Assembly: GCA_018396705.1 (NCBI GenBank)
Contig: JAGTQZ010000009.1
Coordinates: 124,001-188,000 of the forward strand
Reading direction: 5' to 3'
DNA from: Candidatus Bathyarchaeota archaeon
GTDB lineage: Archaea > Thermoproteota > Bathyarchaeia > Bathyarchaeales > Bathycorpusculaceae
DNA length: 64,000 nt
The position numbers and the translations under genes were made by a program. The stretch's first letter is position 1. Each line of letters opens with the position of its first letter. Of the stretch, positions 18,644 to 28,081 are shown piece after piece. The notes below the pieces were generated by a model. The model made no database searches, was not told where the DNA came from, and saw only the letters and a program-made list of their open reading frames with translations.

Positions 18644-18959
18644 ATCCTCACCATTGTAAAATTGTCCTTGTGGATTTAAATTTCTTATTAAAACCCTCAG
18701 CTTCTTCGCCTTAACAACGGAATGCCAACAGCCTTAAGGCGCTTCTCTATTCTATAGATGGAGCACAAAATATTCGCGTTAAAAAAGAAGATCGTCAAAG
18801 GCACACATAGGACACTTGTGGACAAAATTGACCGCTTGAAAATTCTGATGCAAGACTGCATGTGTTCTATGATTTCTTTCTTCATACCCCAATACTGGGA
18901 AGAAGAATGTGTAAACCGTCGACAGAAACTTTCTAGCTTTCAGCACCTCTAAATCGCTT
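18644..18959. other. 316-base gap between the coiled-coil gene and nre
   Basis: Short frames occur on both strands (plus 18758-18952, minus 18697-18885), but neither has a convincing ribosome-binding site or recognisable content. I see no RNA structure. The region presumably contains the coiled-coil gene's promoter and the nre terminator. Confidence 0.4.
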
Positions 18960-20300
18960 CTAAATCTTCTCTAGGTAATCTGTTATCTTTTTCTGGAATA
19001 GGGCGTTCTTCAATAGAACGCTCTGCATTATCCATCGTTGGATTGGAATTTGGAAACGTCCTGCAATAAACTGTAGGGCTTCCTCCAGTGTTTTGAAGGT
19101 ATGTGGTTTTTTACGCATAGCGTTTCTGATGTTTTCGCGAACCTGCCATACGCCTACGGGCATTATGTAGCCTGGATGCGCCTCCCGAAGCACTATGACC
19201 GTGGCTTGACGCTGCTCCTTGACAAGTTGTTCACAGACGGCTAGACGCGCCGCGTAATAGCAGCCGCCGATTTCCGCATAGGTTGTGCGCCCCTCATGTC
19301 CTTCCCAATCCGAGTACATTATGATGTTTCTGCCATGTGGGTTCCAAATGGTTCCGGGGTACCACGCCTCTATTGATTCATAGCTCCACCTGCCCGGAAT
19401 CATCAAAACCTCGAAGATGTTATCCAAATAGCAGGACTCATAAACGCGGTACTCGCTTATTTCCTGGAAGGTTTTCACTTTCTCCATCAAAGCCTTAGAG
19501 ATTATGCTGTCCACGGCTGTTATACTCCAGCGGGTAGGCACAAGGCGGCGGTTCCGCTCTAAGCCAAATGCACCAACGCTGAAGGCTCGCTGAATCTTTG
19601 TGACTAACACGCCTTTCCGGTAGAGTTCTAAAACAGCTTCGGCAGCCCTCAAATCCGTGTCATAGTAGGCTTTCTCAATTTGGTGGTCCCAGCTGGTGTT
19701 TCTAACTCGTAAGTCGCGTATGGGCGCGGAAGGCCCAAAGGGCTGAACCTCATCGTCTAAAAGTATGAAGCCTCTTGGCTTTTTCTTCAATAGAAGCTCC
19801 ACGTCTACGGGTTTAACTGCTAGAGCCAGTTCCCGCGTCTTCTCAATGATTTTTCCGGCATCTTGAAACTTTTGCACGTGTACACGGTGTTTGCCGCGAA
19901 TAAGCATTGAGCGGAAACATACAATCTCGTCAATGGATTTTCCAAACCAGTATTCCGGCAAGTCGTAAAGGCTTGTGTCCTCTTGAACTGGGGGGACCAG
20001 TGGTCCAGCATAAACGTATGGATACCCAATTCTGCCTACAAAAACGCTTGGCGGGGAAGCTCCAGCGATGTCTTCGCTTTGCAGCAATGGAACACTCTTC
20101 AAAAAATAGTTTGCCCTAACAACAATTGGGCAACGTGTTTTGCCGCAGAGAAAACGGGAACCTTTACATGCAACGCATAAACCGCTACTGGAGGCCTTAA
20201 CAAAAATCTGCCCCTCATCATAACTTACGTCGGCGGCAGCGCCGGAACCTTTCAAAACCTCAAATAGCCAAATATTAGGCGAAAACCGATCTCTATGCAT
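18960..20300 (-). CDS. Nre family archaeal DNA repair protein
   Basis: About 446 residues. The N-terminal zinc-finger-like segment CVACKGSRFLCGKTRCP (near residues 42-58) followed by two conserved halves, including SAPIRDLRVRNTSWD and NPHGRNIIMYSDWEG, identifies the archaeal Nre family (DUF650/DUF651), implicated in repair of DNA damage with PCNA. The C terminus (LFQKKITDYLEKI) could hold a clamp-binding motif but is not a canonical PIP box. I choose ATG 20300 over the TTG five codons earlier. Confidence 0.83.
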   Translation of the reverse strand: MHRDRFSPNIWLFEVLKGSGAAADVSYDEGQIFVKASSSGLCVACKGSRFLCGKTRCPIVVRANYFLKSVPLLQSEDIAGASPPSVFVGRIGYPYVYAGPLVPPVQEDTSLYDLPEYWFGKSIDEIVCFRSMLIRGKHRVHVQKFQDAGKIIEKTRELALAVKPVDVELLLKKKPRGFILLDDEVQPFGPSAPIRDLRVRNTSWDHQIEKAYYDTDLRAAEAVLELYRKGVLVTKIQRAFSVGAFGLERNRRLVPTRWSITAVDSIISKALMEKVKTFQEISEYRVYESCYLDNIFEVLMIPGRWSYESIEAWYPGTIWNPHGRNIIMYSDWEGHEGRTTYAEIGGCYYAARLAVCEQLVKEQRQATVIVLREAHPGYIMPVGVWQVRENIRNAMRKKPHTFKTLEEALQFIAGRFQIPIQRWIMQSVLLKNALFQKKITDYLEKI

Positions 20301-20436
20301 AGATGAAAAGCTCAAAGCTGATCAAAACAGTATAGAAAACTCCAACTCATATTTTTTCCGAAAAACATACAGCAAAGACGGAGTAAGGCTCAAATACTAT
20401 AGCCTAAGAATCCTTTCACTACGCGGGAATGAAAGT

Positions 20437-21138
20437 ATGGCGTTACGTCTGCAATTTGACTCCCAACAAAAACAGAAACTGGCAACTTTAGTTAAGGAAG
20501 CAAGTACAATAGATTCAAAACTTATTGAGAAAGCCTTTGGCGGAACCCCTTACATTAAAGGGGCTGGTTTTGAAGCGTTGATTTTAGGGATAAAATATCT
20601 CGTCAAAATCTCTAATAATAGCGCAGAAGTTTTCTACGAAGATCCTCTGGGAAAAATGGAAGATGCGACCAAGCTTATAGCATACATGATTAACACTTTA
20701 GAAAGGGTCATAGCTGGCAAAGTAGCCTCCTGCAAAGCTAACTTAATAAAAATGGGCCAGCTAAAGGGAGGAGAATCCGCCCGGCTTTACGAAAAGAGAA
20801 TTACCACTTTTATAGCCACGGAGTTAGACAACTCAAACGCTTCAGGGGTTGAAAAAGCCGTCAAAAACATGGGAGGCCATTTGGTAAATCATCCAACAGC
20901 AACATGGAGCTTCGAAGTCTCCCCATTAAACGGCGTCAGGATAATCGTTGCTTACTGGCAGGGTGAGGAGGGCATACCATCAGGAGCATCAATTTTCCTC
21001 GGAGAGGAAGTCAAAGAAGTTGACATATCCATAGAAGAGCTCATGATAATTGTAGAAATAGCCATGAACCGGTTCGTCCAATTCTATAGAAAAGAAACAG
21101 GGAGAAAACCGAAACTCTACAACTCCCTATACCTCTAA
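20437..21138 (+). CDS. DUF3786-like hypothetical protein
   Basis: A 233-residue soluble protein. The second half (WSFEVSPLNGVRIIVAYWQGEEGIPSGASIFLG) resembles DUF3786 proteins, found in anaerobic archaea and bacteria and sometimes linked to corrinoid or Fe-S proteins, but without known function. It is preceded by a small AT-rich promoter region and is divergent from nre. Confidence 0.6.
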   Translation: MALRLQFDSQQKQKLATLVKEASTIDSKLIEKAFGGTPYIKGAGFEALILGIKYLVKISNNSAEVFYEDPLGKMEDATKLIAYMINTLERVIAGKVASCKANLIKMGQLKGGESARLYEKRITTFIATELDNSNASGVEKAVKNMGGHLVNHPTATWSFEVSPLNGVRIIVAYWQGEEGIPSGASIFLGEEVKEVDISIEELMIIVEIAMNRFVQFYRKETGRKPKLYNSLYL

Positions 21139-21282
21139 GACATCAAATTATCGTAAGAATGCATGTCTGAAGTCGAGTTTTCTATGCTGGAAATTGAGAT
21201 ATTTAAGGTTAAACGTCTCGAAAATAGAATTGAAACCGAAATTTAATGCGTTCAGAATCCTTACGCAGGAAAAGCTTGTTAT

Positions 21283-22827
21283 TTATTCCCATTCTATAGT
21301 TGCGGGTGGTTTGTGGGTTATGTCATAGACTACTCTTGTAACTTGCGGTATTTCATTGGTTATTTTTGTGGAGATTCTTTCTAGAAGTCTATAGGGAATT
21401 TTCGCGAAGCTTGCTGTCATGGCTTCACGGCTCTCCACAGCCCTTATAGCGACAACATAGCCATAGGCTCTCGCATCACCTTTAACACCCGTTGCCTTTG
21501 TGTCTGTTAAAACGGCGAAATATTGCCACAACTTCTCTTTTAATCCGGTTTTTTCAATTTCTTCCCTTACGATTTTGTCTGCTTTACGTGCAATCTCAAC
21601 TTTCTCCTCAGTTATTTCCCCTATAATCCTTACGGCTAGGCCTGGACCTGGAAAAGGCTGTCTAAAGACGATTTCTTTAGGAAGCCCAAGCAAGGCAGCA
21701 ACCTTCCTAACCTCATCCTTATACAAGTCTCGTAAGGGTTCAACGATCTTCTTAAACTTTAACCGCGTTGGAAGTCCTGCCACGTTATGATGAGTTTTTA
21801 TCTTGTCTGAAAACTTTCTAAACCCAGATTCTATTCTATCGGGGTAAATTGTTCCTTGGATTAAATATTCTGCGCCAGTTTTTTCGGCTTGTTCTTCAAA
21901 AACTCGTATGAACTCTTCACCAATAATTTTCCTTTTAGCCTCCGGATCAACCACGCCCTTAAGCTTTTTTAGAAACCTTTCCTTTGCATTCACAATTACT
22001 AGGTTTATTTTAAAATCTTGAAAAGTGTTCTTGACAAATTCCGGTTCATTTTCCCTCATAAAACCGTGATCAACAAAGACCGCTGTAAGCCTATCGCCCA
22101 ACGCTTTTGCAGCAATCACTGTAGCTACGCTGGAGTCTATGCCTCCGCTTAGGGCAATTATGGCCTTGCCTTCGCCAACCTCAGCTTTAACCTCTTCAAC
22201 CATCCGCTCTATAACGTCTTCCATCCTCCAGTTAGCCTCACACCTACACACTTCAAAGAGAAAGTTACGAAGCATTTGCATGCCTTTCTCCGTATGCGCT
22301 ACTTCTGGATGCCACTGCAAACCATAAATTGGCTTTACCTTATGCCTAAAAGCAGCGACGGGGCAATTTTCGGTATGCGCTAACACTTCATATTCATCGG
22401 GCACCGCAAAGACAGTATCACCATGACTCATCCAAACCTTTTCCCTTTTGTTTAAGCCTTTTAAAACTCCAACCGGCTTGTCAACAGTGACATATGTTGC
22501 GCCATATTCTTTTCTTTTAGCTGGCCCAACTTGTCCTCCAGCCATGTACGCTAACAATTGGTGCCCATAACACAAGCCTAAAACAGGCAATCCTAACTCC
22601 AAAACTTCCCTGTCTGGTTTAGGCCCCCCACTGTCAAAGACACTTAATGGTCCTCCTGACAAAACCAAGCCCTTGACATTGAATTTTTCGCTTAGACATC
22701 TGATTTCTTCAACTTTTATGTTGTAAGGAACTATCTCTGAGTAAACACCGTTCTCTCTTATGCGTCTTCCTATAAGATGACAATATTGACCGCCGAAGTC
22801 TAAAACCAGCACGGCATCGCACTTCAA
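21283..22827 (-). CDS. guaA: GMP synthase, glutamine-hydrolysing, single chain
   Basis: Converts XMP to GMP. The N-terminal glutaminase has its nucleophile in GLCYGHQ and the histidine/glutamate in LQWHPEV; the ATP pyrophosphatase domain has SGGIDSS near residue 226; the dimerisation domain ends with the family C terminus PPATIEWE. At 514 residues it is the fused form. Many archaea encode the two halves as separate genes (GuaAa and GuaAb), so the fusion is notable. Convergent and divergent gaps on both sides suggest a monocistronic unit. Confidence 0.95.
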   Translation of the reverse strand: MKCDAVLVLDFGGQYCHLIGRRIRENGVYSEIVPYNIKVEEIRCLSEKFNVKGLVLSGGPLSVFDSGGPKPDREVLELGLPVLGLCYGHQLLAYMAGGQVGPAKRKEYGATYVTVDKPVGVLKGLNKREKVWMSHGDTVFAVPDEYEVLAHTENCPVAAFRHKVKPIYGLQWHPEVAHTEKGMQMLRNFLFEVCRCEANWRMEDVIERMVEEVKAEVGEGKAIIALSGGIDSSVATVIAAKALGDRLTAVFVDHGFMRENEPEFVKNTFQDFKINLVIVNAKERFLKKLKGVVDPEAKRKIIGEEFIRVFEEQAEKTGAEYLIQGTIYPDRIESGFRKFSDKIKTHHNVAGLPTRLKFKKIVEPLRDLYKDEVRKVAALLGLPKEIVFRQPFPGPGLAVRIIGEITEEKVEIARKADKIVREEIEKTGLKEKLWQYFAVLTDTKATGVKGDARAYGYVVAIRAVESREAMTASFAKIPYRLLERISTKITNEIPQVTRVVYDITHKPPATIEWE

Positions 22828-22902
22828 TTTTCACACCTTTGAGCGATCTTCAGCAAAACGTTGCTCTTTAAGATGTTAAGCAAAAAGGAGCGCCAAAACA
22901 GG

Positions 22903-23181
22903 CTAGGATGCGTTTTGGGGCGGATGGAAAATGGATATTAGAGTTTCTGTATGAACGACATTTGGATGCTGTTCCACCATCTCATAAATTATTTTCTTAA
23001 GTTCCTCGAGGCTTTCAGCTTCGATAACGATTACGGCGTCAAACCTTCCCAAAACTGAATTAGCCATTTTAACACCCTTTATCCGCCTAGACCGCACAAT
23101 CTCTTCGGATGTACCAGGCTTCATGGTGACCATTACAAAGGCCCTTAAAGCTTTCTTGCGTAGATCCTTCTTTGAAGACAT
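22903..23181 (-). CDS. Stand-alone Lrp/AsnC ligand-binding (RAM) domain protein
   Basis: A 92-residue protein consisting only of the RAM fold (AFVMVTMKPGTSEEIVRSRRIKGV, FDAVIVIEAESLEELKKII), with no helix-turn-helix. Such single-domain proteins oligomerise and bind amino acids, modulating full-length Lrp proteins. It lies 24 bases downstream of a second RAM gene and glnA in one operon, which suggests glutamine or another amino acid as the ligand. Confidence 0.83.
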   Translation of the reverse strand: MSSKKDLRKKALRAFVMVTMKPGTSEEIVRSRRIKGVKMANSVLGRFDAVIVIEAESLEELKKIIYEMVEQHPNVVHTETLISIFHPPQNAS

Positions 23182-23205
23182 TACACATTACTCCTTTTGG
23201 GCATG

Positions 23206-23460
23206 TCAACTTGATAAGGCTAGTGAGGTTTCCGTGTGGATTATGTTTGGGTCCTTTTCGATGACCTTGTATACTATTTCGTTTATGTCTTCAAGTTTCG
23301 GTGCCTCTATGATTACTATGGCGTCGAATCTTCCGTAGATTGAGTCAGCTTGGACAACTTCCTTAACGTTGTTTTTTATTCGTTTGACAACTTCCTCTGA
23401 AGTTCCCGGTTTTGTTTTTATAAATATGTAAGCCCTCATTTTTGCTTTATCCCCCTCCAT
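23206..23460 (-). CDS. Stand-alone Lrp/AsnC ligand-binding (RAM) domain protein
   Basis: An 84-residue paralogue of its downstream neighbour (AYIFIKTKPGTSEEVVKRIKNNV, RFDAIVIIEAPKLEDINEIV). It begins 4 bases after the glnA stop codon on the same strand, so it is translated with glnA. It has no DNA-binding domain. The tandem pair could form mixed oligomers with the divergent Lrp at 25067. Confidence 0.84.
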   Translation of the reverse strand: MEGDKAKMRAYIFIKTKPGTSEEVVKRIKNNVKEVVQADSIYGRFDAIVIIEAPKLEDINEIVYKVIEKDPNIIHTETSLALSS

Positions 23461-23464
23461 AATC

Positions 23465-24928
23465 TTAATAGTCTAAATATTTCATAATTTCCCAGGGTGT
23501 TACATAGAGGCAGTACTGGTTCCAGTCGTTCATTTTATATTCTATGAATGCATCGAATATATGGCTTCCTAAGGTTTGATGTATTACTTCGTCGCTTTTC
23601 ATTTCCTCCAATGCATCTCTTAGTGTTGTTGGCAGTTCTTTTATTCCAAGGGCTCTCCGCCTCTCCACAGACATTTTATATACGTCTTCATCTACAGGAT
23701 CACCCGGGTCAATTTTCTTTTTTACTCCATCGAGTCCTGCGGCTAATAGACACGCGAAAGCTAGATATGGATTACATGAGGGATCGACACCACGATATTC
23801 CACTCTCTTTTGGTATGCGAACTCTGGACCTTTATAGTAGACCGGGATACGCACCAGCGCTGACCTATTGCGACGGGACCACATTATGTAAATTGGCGCT
23901 TCAAAACCTGGAACCAGACGCTTGTAAGAGTTAACTGTTGGACAGCATACGGCGCTCAGAGCTCTAGCATGTTCCAGAAGCCCACCGATGAAGTACCTGC
24001 CGATCTGGCTAATCTCTGCGTATTCATCGTTTTCATCGTACATCACGTTTCTTCCGCCTTTCCATAGGGATATATGCGTATGCATTCCGCTAGCGTTGTC
24101 GAGGTAAACCGGTTTCGGCATAAAGGTGGCTATTAAACCGTATTTTTTGGCAACGTTTTTTGCTACAAACTTGTAATATATGGCTCGGTCAGCGGTTTCA
24201 ACGAGAGGTCCATATTGGAAGTCTATCTCTATTTGTCCAGCTGTGGCCACTTCATGATGATGCTTTTCAATTCTGAAGCCGAAATAATCCTCTAGAATTG
24301 AAGATACTTCATTTCGGTACTGTATTGTTGTGTCTTCAGGGGGAGGCCTATAATAAGCTTCTTTCGGCCTTAGCACAAAGTTTCCAGGTGTTATTTCAGG
24401 AGACTGTGGCACAACTCTTGGAGGACCCCAAGAATCGCCCTCACCGCCTTTGGGGCTTACCCAAAGATCCCAAACAAGCTTCGTCGGATCTATAGATGCG
24501 AACACAAAGTATTCAAGTTCAGGAGCCATGAACACTTCAAAGCCTATTTCTTCAGCAGCTTTCACAGCTCTTTTTGCAACATAGCTTCTTGGACACACTT
24601 CTGAGGGGCCTCCGCCGTAGGCTTCATGTACATCACCCAAAATTATAGCGCTTCTCTGATTTTCGTTAGTTTCCCATGGCAGTATGGCCAAGGTTTTGGG
24701 GTCAGGCATGTAGGTCATGTCTGATTCATCTATGGATTTGAATCCTCTCACAGAAGAACCGTCAAACCCTAAACCTGACTTAAAGGCGTCCCCTTCAAGA
24801 TACTCCCTTGCGGGCACAATCATGTCCTGTAAAAGCCCTCGTATGTCAACGAAAGCTGAATGAACCCAACGTACCTTATGTGCTTTCAAAAGCTCCAAGG
24901 CTCTCTCGACATCCTCGCTCCTTTTCAT
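23465..24928 (-). CDS. glnA: Glutamine synthetase, type I
   Basis: Makes glutamine from glutamate, ammonia and ATP. The 487 residues carry GFDGSSVRGFKSIDESDM (N-terminal signature), EIDFQYG and HTHISLW (active-site metal and ATP segments), NSYKRLVPGFEAP and RSALVRIP. The adenylylation-site region of enterobacterial enzymes is not evident. The start ATG 24928 is preceded by GGTG and, further up, a TATA-like CATTTATATG (24971-24980 complement). The palindrome at 24981-24999 adjoins that box. Confidence 0.95.
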   Translation of the reverse strand: MKRSEDVERALELLKAHKVRWVHSAFVDIRGLLQDMIVPAREYLEGDAFKSGLGFDGSSVRGFKSIDESDMTYMPDPKTLAILPWETNENQRSAIILGDVHEAYGGGPSEVCPRSYVAKRAVKAAEEIGFEVFMAPELEYFVFASIDPTKLVWDLWVSPKGGEGDSWGPPRVVPQSPEITPGNFVLRPKEAYYRPPPEDTTIQYRNEVSSILEDYFGFRIEKHHHEVATAGQIEIDFQYGPLVETADRAIYYKFVAKNVAKKYGLIATFMPKPVYLDNASGMHTHISLWKGGRNVMYDENDEYAEISQIGRYFIGGLLEHARALSAVCCPTVNSYKRLVPGFEAPIYIMWSRRNRSALVRIPVYYKGPEFAYQKRVEYRGVDPSCNPYLAFACLLAAGLDGVKKKIDPGDPVDEDVYKMSVERRRALGIKELPTTLRDALEEMKSDEVIHQTLGSHIFDAFIEYKMNDWNQYCLYVTPWEIMKYLDY

Positions 24929-24980
24929 GCTAATACACCATTTAGGGCTCCGTATATTTTATTTCACAAACATATAAATG

Positions 24981-24999
24981 TTTTCTAATTGATAGAAAA
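24981..24999. promoter_or_regulatory. 19-bp palindrome between glnA and lrp
   Basis: TTTTCTA, a 5-base spacer ATTGA, then TAGAAAA: perfect 7-bp arms. It lies between the TATA-like box of glnA (24971-24980, minus) and that of the divergent lrp gene (AATATTTATA, about 24999-25008, plus). The size and AT-rich spacer fit an archaeal Lrp operator. That the adjacent Lrp binds here is inference. Confidence 0.6.
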
Positions 25000-25066
25000 A
25001 TATTTATATTTTTTTTAATTTGATGAATAATTGTTCAGCAGCAAACGCCTAGGCGATGAAAACAGC

Positions 25067-25531
25067 ATGACCGAGCAACTGGATGATTTGGATTTTAAGA
25101 TTCTTACTTTGTTACAGGAAGATTCAAGGCTTTCCTATAACAAAATTGCAGACAAGCTTGGAATATCAGTTGGCACAGCGTACAACCGAGTTAAAAGTCT
25201 AGAGGAAAAAGGGGTGTTAAAAAGATACACAATTCTAGTCGATCCAAACAAAATCGGTTATAACTTAACAGCGCTCATACTAATTCAAGCTGAGGGGAAA
25301 CATCTTATAGACGTTGAAAATGAAATCGCAAAAATGGGCAACATAATATCTGTTTACGATATAACAGGAGATTTCGATATTGCCGTAATCGCAAGATTCA
25401 GGGATAGGGATGGTTTAAACCAGTTCATAAAAAGCTTGCTGAGCTTACCCTACGTGAAAAGAACAGTGACTAATGTAGTTTTAAACGTTGTTAAAGAAGA
25501 CTTCAGACTGAAAATTTACAATTTCGTATGA
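25067..25531 (+). CDS. Lrp/AsnC transcription regulator
   Basis: A 154-residue full-length Lrp: N-terminal helix-turn-helix (LSYNKIADKLGISVGTAYNRVKSLEEKGV) and C-terminal RAM domain (GYNLTALILIQAEGKH ... DITGDFDIAVIARF). It is divergent from glnA and shares its intergenic palindrome, so it likely controls glnA and itself in response to glutamine or a related amino acid. ATG 25067 is chosen; the frame extends to TTG 25031 but lacks family sequence there. Confidence 0.88.
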   Translation: MTEQLDDLDFKILTLLQEDSRLSYNKIADKLGISVGTAYNRVKSLEEKGVLKRYTILVDPNKIGYNLTALILIQAEGKHLIDVENEIAKMGNIISVYDITGDFDIAVIARFRDRDGLNQFIKSLLSLPYVKRTVTNVVLNVVKEDFRLKIYNFV

Positions 25532-25548
25532 GGCTTTGTAAAGCCTCA
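25529..25548 (+). terminator. Hairpin at the lrp stop codon
   Basis: TGAGGCTTT and AAAGCCTCA give 9-bp complementary arms around GT, beginning at the lrp stop codon. No T-run follows directly, so it may stabilise the mRNA end rather than terminate. Confidence 0.4.
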
Positions 25549-25845
25549 AGCTCAAAAGCCTAGAATTTCTAAATAACCAGCCATGAGCTTTGGTTGGTGA
25601 CAAGACCGTTGGCTTGCCATGAAACCATTTTAGTGTAGATGACTGAAAATGGTGGAGTGGCACAGCTTATTTTCTATACCCCTCTCTATACATTGATTCT
25701 GTGGATGGCAAACAGTTGGTAAGTCCTTTTTAGTTTTGCGATATGTATGGAATTATACCGATACCTGATATACGATTTCCTAATAGAAGGATTTCACAGT
25801 TAAAAAGAATGGTTCAGCTTTAACAATCAAAACAAGCTTCATATT
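25549..25845. other. Gap between lrp and the glycosidase
   Basis: About 300 bases, AT-rich, without a credible frame or RNA that I can identify. Both neighbouring genes end here, so it is a convergent intergenic region. Confidence 0.4.
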
Positions 25846-27360
25846 CTAGATTTTCAGCTCCTCAATTATTTGCTTGTATGTTTTTATGCTTTTTCTTGCA
25901 ATTCGCTTTTTTGTCTGGAGGTCTACGTCGTATAAGCCGAATTTCATTTTGAAGCCCTTAGCCCACTCGTAGTTGTCAGTTAAGGCCCAGTGGAAATAGC
26001 CTCGGACGTCCAATTTTTCCTCTTTGACGGCTTTTTCTAAAACCGCCGTGTGGTCTTCCAAGAATTTTGGTCTAAGCTTGTCCTCAGCATCCGCCAAGCC
26101 ATTTTCCGTCACATAGAGCGGTTTGCCAAACTTTGCCATAGCCCTTAAGGCTTCAAGTAGTCCTTCTGGATAAATTTCCCAACCAGTATCCGACGTGGGG
26201 TTTCCGGCGGTGGACATGCTGTTGGGTTGGCATCCAAAACCGTAGCCGGGCACAATTTCTGGAACGGCTGGGATTCCGGCGAAAAGCCTAGCCAAAAAGT
26301 TGCGTTTTCCGCGGATGACAAACCGCGTGTAATAGTTTGCGCCAAGCCAGTCAAGTCGCTGTCCTAAATAGGCTTTAACTTCACTTTTCTCTCTCGCGCC
26401 GTTAAAGTTTTCATCCAGCCAACCCTCAGTCAGCGCCCTAGGAAAGAGTTGATTGTGCATGTTATCCATAAACCTCGCCGCGTCCACGTCAAGCCTCTCG
26501 CCGGCATTAAGCGGCTGGGCTGGGATAACATTGTGGATTAAGCCAACCCAAGCCGAGGCTGGACTGTCGCTGTCCGCCCTAACAGTGTCAAATCTTTTTA
26601 TGGCGTCATATGCCCGGGCGTGAGCCACAGCCAAGTTTCTCGCAGCCTTTTTAACCGCTTTAAAGCTGCTTACTCCCGGCGGAAAACCAGACTCCGGAAT
26701 CATATAGCCAGCTTCGCACACAGCCATAGGCTCATTGAAGGTCGCCCAGCAATCCACCAAGTCGCCGAGCCGCCAAGCCACATAAGCCGCATACTTAACA
26801 AACTCAACTATGTGGGTTTTGTCAAGCCACCCCCTTGGACCTTTCCGGAGTCTCGTAGCCCGCGCAATTATTGGGTTGTGAATCCATAGGGGAAGCGTGA
26901 AATGGTTTAGGCAGACGAAAACTTTGAAGCCCCTCGCCCTCAAATCTTCAATAATAAGCCTGTAATGGTTCAACGCATCTTTATCCGCCAGCCCATCCAA
27001 CTTTTCAAGGGCTTTGTCGTCTATTGATATGTTTGCGATGTTGCCATCCGAAGCCCTTTCCACGCCAACCTCGACGGCGGCGGTGCTTTTGGGAAAGAGT
27101 CTACTCCACTCCAAGCCAATCCTGTAGGCGTTTAAGCCAAGCCGCCTCGCAAGCTCATGGTCCTTCGCATACAAGTGCCAATAATCTATGCCATTTTCCG
27201 GCAAATCGCCGCTTACAACGCCCCGCCTAATGTTTTCGGCGTCATGAACCCAAACAAATCAGTCTGTGTTGGCGTCAACGCTTTTGCCAGATGGGTTGCC
27301 CATCTCAAACTGAAAACCGCTGGAGGAAACACCCCACAAAAACTCGCCCTTCAAACCCAA
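25846..27360 (-). pseudogene. Family 1 beta-glycosidase (LacS-like) with an in-frame TGA
   Basis: GH1 enzymes remove beta-linked sugars with two glutamates. The acid/base motif is TFNEPM and the nucleophile is in YVTENGL. An intact frame runs from TTG 27204 (452 residues), but family sequence continues upstream in the same phase: from TTG 27354/27360 it reads KGEFLWGVSSSGFQFEMG, the canonical N terminus, then NTD-stop-FVWVHDAENIRRG. The stop is TGA at 27259-27261 where GH1 proteins of this type have tryptophan. Full length would be about 504 codons, like Sulfolobus LacS. Either a recent nonsense mutation, a base-call error, or readthrough. A product starting at 27204 would lack the first barrel strand and sugar-binding residues. 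Confidence 0.82.
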
Positions 27361-27393
27361 ACATTACCACTCCACACAGCCAAAGCCGAAAGC

Positions 27394-27714
27394 GGCGGTG
27401 GGTCACTGAGGTTCGACGCCCAGAATCCGCCCACCCCCTCAAACCCTACACTCGCACCCGCACCCCCTTGAGCGCCGAACGTCCAGGCTTAGGTTGCTCC
27501 CTCCCGGGCCTAGCCAGGTTCACCCAGCAAACACCGTGGCAAGCCTCCCTACGGAGGCCGCCCGGCGACCGCCGACCCCAAGGGACGGATGGTCACCGCT
27601 TCGGAAGAGAGGGGGGTTGGGCGGCCACAGGCGCCTCAGCCTCAGCTTTCGGCCCGTCATATAGGGGGTTTACGGTACAGGGGACCCCTAGCCCCCCGCC
27701 TAAGACCCACCGCC
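27394..27714 (-). ncRNA. ffs: Signal recognition particle (7S) RNA
   Basis: The RNA scaffold of SRP, which targets nascent membrane proteins. The 5' end GGCGGTGGGTC (complement of 27704-27714) pairs perfectly with GACCCACCGCC (27394-27404) to close the molecule. The helix 8 hallmark GGTGAACCTGGCTAGGCCCG followed by GGAGGGAGCAACC is present around 27490-27530. The length is about 321 bases, and the GC content is far above the neighbourhood. A TATA-like CTTTATAG lies about 30 bases upstream, within the last codons of cutA. Open frames through this RNA are not genes. Confidence 0.93.
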
Positions 27715-27748
27715 AAAATGAAAATGGGATGACAAAAACTATAAAGCT

Positions 27749-28069
27749 TTACCCTAGGCTTTCGTCTAGCCATTTCAAGTAGTCTTTTGAGCCTTCTATT
27801 ATTGGCAGGGCGATTATTTCTGGGGTTTGGTAGCTGTGGAGGGCTTTCACCCTTTCAGCAACCTTTGCAAACAAATCCTTCCTAGTCTTCATGAGAATCA
27901 AGTATTCTTGGGTTATGTCGATTTTGCCTTGCCACCAGAAAAGCGAATGCACCAGGCCGACTATGTTGGCGCACGCGATCAGCCGCTCCTCAAGCAGCTT
28001 CCGGGCGATTTTTTCGGCTTCGTCCTTGCTGGATGCTGTTACAAGCATGATTATGTACTGTTTTTTCAT
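27749..28069 (-). CDS. cutA: CutA1 divalent-cation tolerance protein
   Basis: A 106-residue trimeric ferredoxin-like-fold protein. LVTASSKDEAEKIARKLLEERLIACANI and the terminal block YQTPEIIALPIIEGSKDYLKWL are diagnostic. Proposed to bind copper or other divalent metals; its cell role is unsettled. Its last codons overlap the SRP RNA promoter. Confidence 0.93.
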   Translation of the reverse strand: MKKQYIIMLVTASSKDEAEKIARKLLEERLIACANIVGLVHSLFWWQGKIDITQEYLILMKTRKDLFAKVAERVKALHSYQTPEIIALPIIEGSKDYLKWLDESLG

Positions 28070-28081
28070 GATTTTTCGCCT

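Noticed and set aside
18758-18952. 64-residue plus-strand gene
   Set aside because: No ribosome-binding site or recognisable features; a frame of equal length lies on the other strand.
27157-27782. Two plus-strand reading frames of 104 and 163 residues
   Set aside because: They run through the SRP RNA and the glycosidase upstream region; proline/arginine-rich composition is due to the GC-rich RNA.
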